Notes under the pieces: model-generated
Seen by the model: the letters and a program-made list of their open reading frames with translations, nothing else
The model's database searches: none
What the model was told of the DNA's origin: nothing
In this document: positions 51,248-62,235 of the stretch, piece by piece
How the letters are laid out: the number at the start of each line of letters is the position of its first letter
Position numbering within the stretch: position 1 is the first letter of the stretch
Source: Solwaraspora sp. WMMA2056
GTDB taxonomy: Bacteria; Actinomycetota; Actinomycetes; Mycobacteriales; Micromonosporaceae
Reading direction: 5' to 3'
DNA: 64,000 bases
NCBI RefSeq assembly: GCF_030345095.1
Contig: NZ_CP128360.1
Coordinates: 3,844,001 to 3,908,000 of the forward strand
Position numbers and translations under genes: made by a program

Positions 51248-51892
51248 GTGCCACTCCTGCTCCTGGATCTGGACAACACCCTGCTCGACCGGGCAGGGGC
51301 GTTCCGCGTGTGGGGTCAGGAGTTCCTGAACTCGGTCAGCGCCCCGTACGACGACATCGACTGGCTGATCTCCGTCGACGCCGACGGGTTGACCGACCGC
51401 TGGGACCTCGCCGACGCCATCCGCGACCGTTACCAGCTGCGGATGTCGGTGGTCGACCTGGTGGAGGAACTGCACGACGGGGTGGTGGCGCACAGCCGCC
51501 TCGATCCCTTGGTCGCCTGCTCGCTGCGCATCGCCAAGGACGCCGGGTGGGTCCCGGTGGTGGTCACCAACGGTGCGGTCCGCCAGCAGGAGGCGAAGAT
51601 CCGCCGTACCGGGCTCGACCGTTACGTGGCGGACTGGGTGATCTCCGAGGCGGCCGGGGTCAGCAAGCCGAACCCGAGGATCTTCGCGCTGGCCGCGCAG
51701 AGCGTCCGGATGCGGCTGCGTGGAGCCTGGATGGTCGGCGACAGCCCCGAGGCTGACATCGGCGGTGCCGCAGCCACCGGGCTGCCCAGCGTCTGGCTGC
51801 ACCGGGGCCGCAGCTGGCTCGACGACAGGTACGCCCCGACCCGTCAGGCGTCCGGCGTCATCCCGGCCGTCGCCGCCGTACTCGCCGGCTGA
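51248..51892 (+). CDS. HAD-superfamily hydrolase
   Basis: A 214-residue phosphatase-like protein. Motif I is LLLDLDNTLLD with the nucleophile Asp near residue 7; motif II is VVVTNGA; motif III Lys is in GVSKPNPRIF; motif IV is WMVGDSPEADIGGA. The helical cap after motif I (WGQEFLNSV...) places it in subfamily I. The substrate is a phosphoester of unknown identity. GTG start at 51248. Divergent from acnR and convergent with the DUF2630 gene. Confidence 0.85.
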   Translation: MPLLLLDLDNTLLDRAGAFRVWGQEFLNSVSAPYDDIDWLISVDADGLTDRWDLADAIRDRYQLRMSVVDLVEELHDGVVAHSRLDPLVACSLRIAKDAGWVPVVVTNGAVRQQEAKIRRTGLDRYVADWVISEAAGVSKPNPRIFALAAQSVRMRLRGAWMVGDSPEADIGGAAATGLPSVWLHRGRSWLDDRYAPTRQASGVIPAVAAVLAG

Positions 51893-51914
51893 GAAGGTCG
51901 GCCGGCCGCTGCGG

Positions 51915-52160
51915 TCACTGCAGGTAGCTCTCCACCTCGCCGGTCGGGCGGGGCTGGACCGCGTCGGGGTCACCCCCGGACTCGCGGGCGGCCCGACGCC
52001 GCCGCAACAGGTCCCAGCACTGGTCGAGCGCCTCCTCCAGCGCGCCCAACCGGGCGTGCTCCTCGTCGGCGGACAGCTGCCCGGCGCTGTACCGGGTGCG
52101 CAGCTCGTGCTCTTCGTCGACCAGTTGGCGGATCCGGTCCAGCAGCGTCCTGTCGTCCAT
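51915..52160 (-). CDS. DUF2630 protein
   Basis: An 81-residue protein starting MDDRTLLDRIRQLVDEEHELR, which matches DUF2630: two helices (LLDRIRQLVDEEHELR and EEHARLGALEEALDQCWDLLRRRRA), then a short acidic tail. Common in actinomycetes next to acn; role unknown. The ATG at 52160 starts the conserved region; an earlier ATG adds seven non-conserved codons. Confidence 0.75.
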   Translation of the reverse strand: MDDRTLLDRIRQLVDEEHELRTRYSAGQLSADEEHARLGALEEALDQCWDLLRRRRAARESGGDPDAVQPRPTGEVESYLQ

Positions 52161-52182
52161 GCCCCGAGCTTGGCACATCACG

Positions 52183-52222
52183 ACGGTGGGCGGTGACCGG
52201 AACCCCGGTCACCGCCCACCGT
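52183..52222. terminator. 18-bp perfect hairpin downstream of acnA
   Basis: ACGGTGGGCGGTGACCGG (52183-52200) pairs exactly with CCGGTCACCGCCCACCGT (52205-52222) across the loop AACC. It follows the acnA stop at 52238 by 16 bp on the minus strand. Confidence 0.85.
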
Positions 52223-52237
52223 CACCGCGTCGTCGGC

Positions 52238-55033
<2,796 letters not shown>

Positions 55034-55077
55034 GTCGGACTCCTTACCGCTGGTCCCTGGTCGTCCTGGCAGTCTTT

Positions 55078-55087
55078 CGTACGGATT
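55078..55087. promoter_or_regulatory. Candidate AcnR half-site near the acnA start
   Basis: On the minus strand this reads AATCCGTACG, the same ten bases as the left part of the acnR site (51165-51174). It lies 44 bp upstream of the acnA GTG, inside the expected leader. Confidence 0.45.
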
Positions 55088-55140
55088 ACCGCATCGTTCG
55101 GGTGAGGTAACACTTACCCCGACTGCGGATCGCATTAAAA

Positions 55141-55152
55141 CCGTACGTCCGT
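55141..55152. promoter_or_regulatory. Candidate AcnR operator 2 (CCGTACGTCCGT)
   Basis: CCGTACGTCCGTCTTGCTA from 55141 matches the acnR upstream sequence CCGTACGTACGGCTTGTTA at 16 of 19 positions. On the minus strand it directly precedes TTTTAAT, a possible -10 of acnA. Its location 107 bp upstream of the acnA start and the shared sequence favour a common repressor. Confidence 0.6.
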
Positions 55153-55232
55153 CTTGCTAGCGGCGCAACCCCGGTGCCCGACCGGCCGCCGGTGGGGTTT
55201 GCCGCGCGAGGTTTCTGGGCAGATGAGGCCGG

Positions 55233-55622
55233 GTGGACACCTCGACCGATCTGGACGCGCTGACCGACTTCTTCGACCGGTACGGGGCGGCCGTGACCGC
55301 TGGCGACATTCCCGAGTTGGCCGCCTGCTTCGCGTCGCCGGCGATGGTGGTCGCCGACACCTACAGCTTCTCCTTCTCGTCCCCGGCCGCGGTGGCGTTG
55401 TCGTTCATCGGCGCGGCCGCCGACTACCAGGTGCGCCGGATCGTTGCCGCGCATGCCCGCTTCCGTGACGTTCGGCAGGTCAGCGCCGCCCTGATCGCCG
55501 TCGAGGCCGAGTGGGAGTACCTCGACGCCGAGGGTAGGTCGGTGCCGGGGCGGCGATTCCACTACCTGTTGCGGGTCGGTCGCGATGGGGTGTGTATCTG
55601 TACTGTTACCCCACTCGACTAA
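55233..55622 (+). CDS. NTF2-fold (SnoaL-like/DUF4440) protein
   Basis: A 129-residue protein with the cone fold expected of SnoaL-like domains: a long N-terminal helix (LDALTDFFDRYGAAVTAGDIPELAACFASPAMVV), then strands through EWEYLDAEGRSVPGRRFHYLLRV. No catalytic motif is clear; members act as enzymes or ligand-binding proteins. GTG start, divergent from acnA. Its upstream region shares the acnA regulatory region, so co-regulation is possible. Confidence 0.7.
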   Translation: MDTSTDLDALTDFFDRYGAAVTAGDIPELAACFASPAMVVADTYSFSFSSPAAVALSFIGAAADYQVRRIVAAHARFRDVRQVSAALIAVEAEWEYLDAEGRSVPGRRFHYLLRVGRDGVCICTVTPLD

Positions 55623-55703
55623 CTAATGAGTAACTAGCCCTTTTGCGTGCCGGGTCAGGATCGCTACTCTTCCGCGGGACGCTGTCGCGCTAAGGGGGTC
55701 AAC

Positions 55704-56462
55704 GTGGACGGCAGGCACGCCTCTCGAGTCGCGTGGACGCCGTCGAACGTGATCGCAATGGCACCGTGGGTAGTTGTCCTGAGTGGACTGGCCGTCATGA
55801 TGGTCATTTTCCTGGTGGCTGCCGGATGTGTACCGATGCAGACGCGGGCGATCGGGGAGGCTCCGCCGCCGGTGGACGACCGGCCGGCTCCCGAACCTGA
55901 ACCCAGGGTGCCCGTCTCGCCGCCCGCCGTGAACACCGGTGGCCAGTTGGTCGCCGTCGCGCCGCCGCCGTCCGGCGAGGCGATCCTCGCCCCCGCGCCC
56001 CCCTCTCCGACGCCTCCTGTGCCGCCCACACCGGACATGATGCCGTCGCCCACCGGTCCGGCGATGGCCACCGTGCTGCCACCCGGCGTCACGACCGCGC
56101 CGGCGCGGACCACCCCGCCGGCGCCGCCGGCCAATCCCGAGGTGATCGGCCAGTACCGGGTGCTGCAGCAGTTCGGCGACGCCTTCATCGCCGAGGTGCT
56201 GGTGGTGAACACCTCGCGGCGGGATCGTGACTGGACGGTCACGCTGCGGTTCCCGGGCAACGTCGGCCGGCTCTACGCCGCCTGGGTAGAGGGCGCGCCG
56301 CAGGCGACGCTGCGCCAGTCCGGCCGTGACTACATCTTCACCAGCGGTGTTCCGGTCGCCGGGAACTCCTCGGTGCCGCTGCGGTTCCACTTCGAGCGTC
56401 GCGGCCACGGATCAGAGCCGCAGCGGTGCGCCGTCAACGGCGCGGCCTGCCGACTGCGCTGA
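55704..56462 (+). CDS. Membrane-anchored CBM2-domain protein
   Basis: A 252-residue protein. One membrane helix or uncleaved signal (VVVLSGLAVMMVIFLVAAG) is followed by a long Pro-rich linker (about residues 45-145, PPPVDDRPAPEPEP and similar) and a C-terminal cellulose/xylan-binding CBM2-type domain with YRVLQQFGDAFIAEVLVVNTS, DWTVTLRFPG and the closing C-AVNGAAC disulfide region. It has no catalytic domain. It may hold polysaccharide near the cell, consistent with the secreted glycoside hydrolase that follows. The GTG at 55704 has AGGGGG five bases upstream. Confidence 0.78.
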   Translation: MDGRHASRVAWTPSNVIAMAPWVVVLSGLAVMMVIFLVAAGCVPMQTRAIGEAPPPVDDRPAPEPEPRVPVSPPAVNTGGQLVAVAPPPSGEAILAPAPPSPTPPVPPTPDMMPSPTGPAMATVLPPGVTTAPARTTPPAPPANPEVIGQYRVLQQFGDAFIAEVLVVNTSRRDRDWTVTLRFPGNVGRLYAAWVEGAPQATLRQSGRDYIFTSGVPVAGNSSVPLRFHFERRGHGSEPQRCAVNGAACRLR

Positions 56463-56522
56463 CCCCACCAACGGCCTGCCGCACTCCACCCACCGCACCG
56501 GTGTGATGCTCTGCCATCGCTT

Positions 56523-56560
56523 TGCAAGATATTGCAGAATCTTGCAGCAAGGGCTAGCGT
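56523..56560 (+). promoter_or_regulatory. Amylopullulanase promoter with overlapping MalR-like operators
   Basis: A -35-like TTGCAG (56532-56537) and a -10-like TAGCGT (56555-56560) are 17 bp apart. TGCAAGAT (56523-56530) and ATCTTGCA (56539-56546) form a perfect 8-bp inverted repeat with 8 bases between. The palindrome CTTGCAGCAAG occupies 56541-56551, inside the spacer. TTGCA-type repeats at amylase promoters are the targets of LacI-family MalR/Reg1 repressors in Streptomyces, so repression without maltodextrin is likely. Confidence 0.68.
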
Positions 56561-56587
56561 GCGCTCATCGCCAACGGAAGGCTGTCG

Positions 56588-59500
56588 ATGGAAGCCGCAC
56601 CCTGTCGTCCACGCGCGTCCCGCCTGACGCCGTACGCCCTCGCCGCCGCCCTCGCTGGAACCCTGCTCGGCGTACCGTCGCCGGCCACCGCCACCGCCAC
56701 CGCCACCGCCGGCCAGGCCGCCCCGCCGGCGGTCGACGCGCCACAATGGAGCACCGAACCGTCGTCGGCGGCCCTCGCCACAGCCACCGGCGACCGGGAC
56801 CGTGCCGAACAGTTCTACTTCCTGCTGCCCGACCGGTTCGCCAACGGCGACCGGCGCAACGACCGCGGCGGCCTGCGCGGCGACCGGCTCGTCACCGGTC
56901 ACGACCCCACCGACAAGGGCTTCTACCAGGGCGGTGACCTGCAGGGCGTGATCGACAACCTGGACTACATCCAGGGCCTGGGCACCACCGCGATCTGGCT
57001 GGCCCCGGTCTTCGCCAACCGGCCGGTGCAGGGCAGCGGCGACGACGTCTCGGCCGGCTACCACGGCTACTGGATCACCGACTTCACCCGGGTCGACCCG
57101 CACTTCGGCAGCACCGCCGACCTCAAGCGCCTGGTCGAACTCGCCCATGGCCGCGGCATCAAGATCTACCTGGACGTCATCGTCAACCACACCGCCGACG
57201 TCATCTCCTACGCCGAGGACAGCTACACCTACGTCGACAAGGCCACCGAGCCGTACCGCGACGCACAGGGGCGCCCGTTCGAGGACCGCCACTACGCCGA
57301 CGGCGGCCGCACGTTCCCCACCGTCGATGCCGGCTCGTTCCCGTACACCCCGGTGGTCGACCCCGCCGACGCGCGGGTCAAGGTCCCCGCCTGGCTCAAC
57401 GACCCGACGATGTACCACAACCGGGGTGACAGCACCTTCGCCGGCGAGAACAGCGAGTACGGCGACTTCTTCGGCCTCGACGACCTGTGGACCGAACGCC
57501 CCGAGGTCGTCCGGGGCATGACGAAGATCTTCGCCGACTGGATTCGCGACACCGGGGTCGACGGCTACCGACTCGACACCGTCAAGCACGTCAACCTCGA
57601 CTTCTGGCCGCAGTTCAGCCGGGGCATCGACGACGCCGCCGCCCGCGCCGGCAAACCCGACTTCTTCATGTTCGGCGAGGTCTACTCCGCCGACGCCGAC
57701 GTCACCTCGACCTACGTCCGTCGGGGTGGCCTGCCGGCGACCCTCGACTTCGGTTTCCAGGAGGCGGCCCGTGCGTACGTCGCCGACGGCGGCTCCGCGA
57801 CCGCCCTGGCCGACCTGTACGCCGACGACCCGCTGTACGCCGCCCGCGACACCGACGCCGGCCGGCTGCCCACCTTCCTCGGCAACCACGACATGGGGCG
57901 CATCGGCACCTTCATCGCCGACGGCGGCACCGACCCGGCCAGCCACCTGCGTCGCGACCTGCTCGCCCACGAGCTGATGTTCCTCACCCGGGGGCAACCG
58001 GTGATCTACTCCGGCGACGAGCAGGGCTTCACCGGCGCCGGCGGCGACAAGGACTCCCGGCAGACCATGTTCGCCTCCCAGGTCGCCGACTACCTCGACG
58101 ACGACCTGCTCGGCACCGACCGTACCCACGCCGACGACCAGTTCGACCGCCGCCACCCGCTGTACCGGGGCGTCGCCGCACTCGGCAAGCTCCGCGCCGC
58201 CCACCCGGCGCTGCGCGACGGCATCCAGGTCACCCGGTACGCCGCCGACGGCCCCGGCGTGTTCGCCTTCTCCCGCATCGACCCGGCCGACCGCGTCGAG
58301 TACGTCGTCGCCGTCAACAACGCCACCACCGCTCAGCAGGTCACCGTCGACACCTGGTCACCCGGCACCACCTTCACCAGCGTCCACGGTCGACACCGGC
58401 CGGTACGCAGCGACGCCGACGGGCGGATCACGGTCACCGTACCGGCGCTGTCCGCGATCGTGCACCGGGCCGGCGCCCCGATCCCGGCGCCGGGCGGCGC
58501 CCCGACGATCTCGATCAGCGCGCCCGCCGACGGCACCGCCGTCGCCACCCGGGCCGCCGTCACCGCCGAGGTGACCGGCGACCCGCTCGCCGAGGTCACC
58601 GTCGCCGCCCGGGTCGGCACCGGCCCGTGGACCCTGCTCGGCCGGGCGCGTAACGCCCCGTACCAGGTGCACCACGACCTCGCCGGGTTGGCAGCCGGCA
58701 CTCGGATCGAGTACAAGGCGGTGGTGCGCGACAACAGACACCGGACCGCCACCGCCAGGACCACCGCGCTGGTCGGCACCCCGCCGCAGGCCGACGCCCG
58801 GGACTGGCTGGTCGTGCACTACCAGCGCACCGATGGCGACTACGCCGACTGGGGCCTGTACACCTGGGGCGACGTCGACCCGGACTGGCAGACCACCTGG
58901 CCGGCCGGCCACCCGTTCGTCGGGCAGGACAGCTACGGCCGGTTCGCCTGGGTGAAACTCGCCCCCGGCGCGAAGTCGGTCGGTTTCCTGGTCGTCGACG
59001 CCGACGGCACGAAGGACGTCGACGTCGACCGGACCGTCGACGTGGGCGCCACCGGCGAGGTGTGGGTCAAACAGGGCGACCCCGCGCTCTACCCGACCCG
59101 CCGCGACGCCACCGGCGACGCCGACCCGCCGGTCGACGACGGCGTCGCGGTGCTGCACTACCGCCGCGCCGACGGCGACTACACCGGCTGGGGGCTGCAC
59201 GTCTGGGACGGCGCGGCCACCCCCACCGAGTGGGCCGATCCGCTGCCGCCGGCGTCGCGGGACGACTTCGGCGTCACCTTCCGGGTGCCGCTGGCCGACG
59301 ACGCGACCGGGCTCAGCTACATCATCCACCGGGGCGACGACAAGGACCTCCCCACCGACCAGCGGCTCGACTTCGCCGCCGCCGGTCGGGAAGTCTGGCT
59401 GCTCGCCGGCGACCCCCAGCGGCTACTGCCACCGGTCGCCACCACCGGACGTGACCTGGACCTGACGACACAGCGGGCGCACTGGATCGACCGGTCCACC

Positions 59501-62086
59501 ATCGCCTGGGCCACCGGGCCGACCGACGGCAAACGCTACGACCTGGTCTGGGCCCCGGACGGCGGGCTGGCCGTCGACGGCGACGAGCTCACCGGCGACC
59601 ACCGGTCGATCCCGCTGACCGTGCGACCCAACGGGCTCACCGAGGCGCAGCGGGCCAGGTTCCCGCACCTGTGGGCGTACCGCAGCTTCGGCATCGACGC
59701 GCGGCACCATGGCGCGGTCGCCACCGCGCTGCGCGGCCAGGTCGCGGTCACCGAACGCGACCACGAGGGCAACCTGTTGGCGGTCACCGGCGTACAACTG
59801 CCCGGCGTGCTCGACGACCGGTACGCCGCCGCCACGAAGACCCCACTCGGGGTCACCTTCGCTGGCCGGCGGCCGACCCTGTCGGTGTGGGCACCGACTG
59901 CCCGTACCGTCGCGCTGCAGCTGTACGACACCCCGACCGCCGCGCCCCGGACCGTGGCGATGCGCCGCGACGACCGCACCGGGGTCTGGTCGGTACGCGG
60001 CGAACTGTCCTGGTACGGCCGCTACTACCGCTACCAGGTCGACGCCTGGCAGCCGGCCGCCGGACGGATGGTCACCGCCTCGGTCACCGACCCGTACGCG
60101 GTGGCGCTGGCCGCCGACTCCACCCACGGGCTGATCGTCGACCTGGCCGACCCGGCGCTGGCACCGGCCGGCTGGGCGCGGCTGCGCAAACCGGCGGCGG
60201 TGCCGGCCACCCGTACCCAGATCCAGGAGGTGTCGGTCCGCGACTTCTCCATCGCCGACGACAGTGTTCCCGCCGAGCGGCGCGGCACGTACCTGGCGTT
60301 CACCGATCCGCGTACCGCCGGGATGCGGCACCTGACGTCGCTGGCCGACGCCGGCGTCACCCACCTGCACCTGCTGCCGACGTTCGACTTCGCCACCATC
60401 CCCGAACGTCGGGCCGACCAGGCCGTGCCGGACTGCGACCTGGCCGCCCTGCCACCCGACTCGCCCCGCCAGCAGGAGTGCGTCGCCGCGGTCGCCGACC
60501 GCGACGGCTACAACTGGGGTTACGACCCGCTGCACTACACCGTGCCCGAAGGCGGCTACGCCACCGACCCGGACGGTGCCGCCCGTAGCGTCGAGTTCCG
60601 GCAGATGGTCGCCGGGCTCAACGCCGCCGGGCTGCGGGTGGTGCTGGACGTGGTCTACAACCACACGTCGGCGGCCGGGGTGGACCGGCACTCGGTGCTC
60701 GACCAGATCGTGCCCGGCTACTACCACCGGCTGCTCGACGACGGCAGCGTCGCCACCTCCACCTGTTGCGCCAACACCGCGCCGGAACACGCCATGATGG
60801 ACCGGCTGGTCGTCGACTCGGTGGTCACCTGGGCCAAGGCGTACAAAGTGGATGGCTTTCGGTTCGATCTGATGGGCCACCACCCCAAGGCCAACATCCT
60901 GGCGGTACGGGCGGCGCTGGACAAGCTGACACTGGCCCGCGACGGCGTCGACGGTCGCAACATCCTGCTCTACGGCGAAGGCTGGGACTTCGGCGAGGTC
61001 GCTGGCGACGCCCGGTTCGTTCAGGCCACCCAGCTCAACATGGCCGGCACCGGGATCGGCACCTTCACCGACCGGCTGCGCGACGCGGTCCGTGGCGGCG
61101 GGCCGTTCGACGCCAACCCCCGGGTGCAGGGCTTCGCCAGCGGACTGTTCACCGACCCGAACGGGGATCCGGTCAACGGCAGCCGCGCCGAGCAGGAGGC
61201 CCGGCTGCGCCAGCAGCAGGACGTCATCAAGGTCGGCCTGACCGGCAACCTGGCGGGTTACCGGTTCACCGGCGCGTCGGGGGACCAGGTGACCGGCGCG
61301 GACGTCGACTACAACGGCGCGCCGGCCGGGTACACGGCAGCGCCGGGGGAGGCGGTGACCTACGTCGACGCCCACGACAACGAGATCCTCTACGACGCGC
61401 TGGCGTTCAAGCTGCCAGCCGGCACCCCGGCCGCCGACCGCTCCCGCGCCCAGGTGCTCGCCCTTGCCACGGCCGTTCTCGCCCAGGGCGCCGGGTTCGT
61501 CACCGCCGGCAGTGAACGGTTGCGGTCCAAGTCGCTGGACCGCAACTCGTACAACTCGGGGGACTGGTTCAACCAGATCCGTTGGGACTGCGCCGACGGC
61601 AACGGCTTCGGCATCGGGCTGCCGCCAGCGGCCGACAACGCCGACAAGTGGCCGTACGCCGGCCCGCTGCTGGCCGACCCGGCACTGGTTCCGGACTGTG
61701 CCGCGATCGAGATGACCGCTGCCCGGTACGCCGAACTGCTGCGGATCCGTGCCTCGTCGCCGGTGTTCGCCCTGGAAACCGCGCGTGAAGTGCAGCAGCG
61801 GGTCAGTTTCCCGCTGGCCGGCCCTGCCGAGACACCCGGGGTGATCCTGATGCGGTTGCGCTCTGCCGGGCTGGACCAGCGGTGGCGGTCGGTGACGGTG
61901 GTCTTCAACGCGACGCCGCAGACCGCCCGGCAGCGATTGCCCGAGCTGCGTCGGACCAACATCGAGCTGCACCCGGTGCTGCGGGACTCGGCCGACCCGG
62001 TGAGCCGTCAGGCCGCCTTCGACTCCTCGACCGGCACCTTGACCGTGCCGCCGCGAACCGTCGCGGTCTTCGTCGAGCCGCGCTGA
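56588..62086 (+). CDS. Secreted amylopullulanase with two GH13 catalytic domains
   Basis: An 1832-residue exported enzyme. The signal peptide extends to about residue 40. Domain order: GH13 alpha-amylase-like (about 70-620; catalytic Asp330 in GYRLDTVKH, Glu364 in FGEVY, Asp435 in NHDMG), an Ig-like domain (635-735), two pullulanase-associated starch-binding domains (738-830 and 850-943, each with HYxRxDGDYxxWGLxxW), a pullulanase N2-like part, CBM48 (about 1085-1190), then a pullulanase-type GH13 (1205-1745; Asp1427 in FRFDLMGHH, Glu1464 in YGEGWDFG, Asp1597 in AHDNE). It should cut both alpha-1,4 and alpha-1,6 bonds in starch or glycogen. Both sets of catalytic residues are intact. Confidence 0.93.
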   Translation: MEAAPCRPRASRLTPYALAAALAGTLLGVPSPATATATATAGQAAPPAVDAPQWSTEPSSAALATATGDRDRAEQFYFLLPDRFANGDRRNDRGGLRGDRLVTGHDPTDKGFYQGGDLQGVIDNLDYIQGLGTTAIWLAPVFANRPVQGSGDDVSAGYHGYWITDFTRVDPHFGSTADLKRLVELAHGRGIKIYLDVIVNHTADVISYAEDSYTYVDKATEPYRDAQGRPFEDRHYADGGRTFPTVDAGSFPYTPVVDPADARVKVPAWLNDPTMYHNRGDSTFAGENSEYGDFFGLDDLWTERPEVVRGMTKIFADWIRDTGVDGYRLDTVKHVNLDFWPQFSRGIDDAAARAGKPDFFMFGEVYSADADVTSTYVRRGGLPATLDFGFQEAARAYVADGGSATALADLYADDPLYAARDTDAGRLPTFLGNHDMGRIGTFIADGGTDPASHLRRDLLAHELMFLTRGQPVIYSGDEQGFTGAGGDKDSRQTMFASQVADYLDDDLLGTDRTHADDQFDRRHPLYRGVAALGKLRAAHPALRDGIQVTRYAADGPGVFAFSRIDPADRVEYVVAVNNATTAQQVTVDTWSPGTTFTSVHGRHRPVRSDADGRITVTVPALSAIVHRAGAPIPAPGGAPTISISAPADGTAVATRAAVTAEVTGDPLAEVTVAARVGTGPWTLLGRARNAPYQVHHDLAGLAAGTRIEYKAVVRDNRHRTATARTTALVGTPPQADARDWLVVHYQRTDGDYADWGLYTWGDVDPDWQTTWPAGHPFVGQDSYGRFAWVKLAPGAKSVGFLVVDADGTKDVDVDRTVDVGATGEVWVKQGDPALYPTRRDATGDADPPVDDGVAVLHYRRADGDYTGWGLHVWDGAATPTEWADPLPPASRDDFGVTFRVPLADDATGLSYIIHRGDDKDLPTDQRLDFAAAGREVWLLAGDPQRLLPPVATTGRDLDLTTQRAHWIDRSTIAWATGPTDGKRYDLVWAPDGGLAVDGDELTGDHRSIPLTVRPNGLTEAQRARFPHLWAYRSFGIDARHHGAVATALRGQVAVTERDHEGNLLAVTGVQLPGVLDDRYAAATKTPLGVTFAGRRPTLSVWAPTARTVALQLYDTPTAAPRTVAMRRDDRTGVWSVRGELSWYGRYYRYQVDAWQPAAGRMVTASVTDPYAVALAADSTHGLIVDLADPALAPAGWARLRKPAAVPATRTQIQEVSVRDFSIADDSVPAERRGTYLAFTDPRTAGMRHLTSLADAGVTHLHLLPTFDFATIPERRADQAVPDCDLAALPPDSPRQQECVAAVADRDGYNWGYDPLHYTVPEGGYATDPDGAARSVEFRQMVAGLNAAGLRVVLDVVYNHTSAAGVDRHSVLDQIVPGYYHRLLDDGSVATSTCCANTAPEHAMMDRLVVDSVVTWAKAYKVDGFRFDLMGHHPKANILAVRAALDKLTLARDGVDGRNILLYGEGWDFGEVAGDARFVQATQLNMAGTGIGTFTDRLRDAVRGGGPFDANPRVQGFASGLFTDPNGDPVNGSRAEQEARLRQQQDVIKVGLTGNLAGYRFTGASGDQVTGADVDYNGAPAGYTAAPGEAVTYVDAHDNEILYDALAFKLPAGTPAADRSRAQVLALATAVLAQGAGFVTAGSERLRSKSLDRNSYNSGDWFNQIRWDCADGNGFGIGLPPAADNADKWPYAGPLLADPALVPDCAAIEMTAARYAELLRIRASSPVFALETAREVQQRVSFPLAGPAETPGVILMRLRSAGLDQRWRSVTVVFNATPQTARQRLPELRRTNIELHPVLRDSADPVSRQAAFDSSTGTLTVPPRTVAVFVEPR

Positions 62087-62118
62087 CTGACCCCGCCCCC
62101 GCCCCGCTGACCCCGCCC

Positions 62119-62206
62119 CGCCCATGATCGCGACGACCTTGCGCTTATCGCGAAGATTTGTCGGATTCGTCCAACGATAACTGCAAGATCGCGGCGATCA
62201 TGGGCG
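62119..62206. repeat. Long imperfect palindrome between convergent genes
   Basis: Arms of 32 bases (62119-62150 and 62175-62206) match at 27 positions around a 24-base A/T-rich loop. Arms begin CGCCCATGATCGC and end in TTATCG. C- and G-rich tracts continue on both sides (CCCCGCCCCG on the left, GGCGGGGTCGGGG on the right). It lies between the convergent amylopullulanase and aminopeptidase genes. It can act as a terminator for both, but its length and the CATGATCGC core suggest a dispersed palindromic element. Confidence 0.75.
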
Positions 62207-62235
62207 GCTGGGCGGGGTCGGGGCGGGGCGGGAGG

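Noticed and set aside
59423-62125. Antisense open frame of 900 codons opposite the amylopullulanase
   Set aside because: Shadow of a gene with full catalytic motifs on the other strand; no domain is recognisable in the antisense frame.
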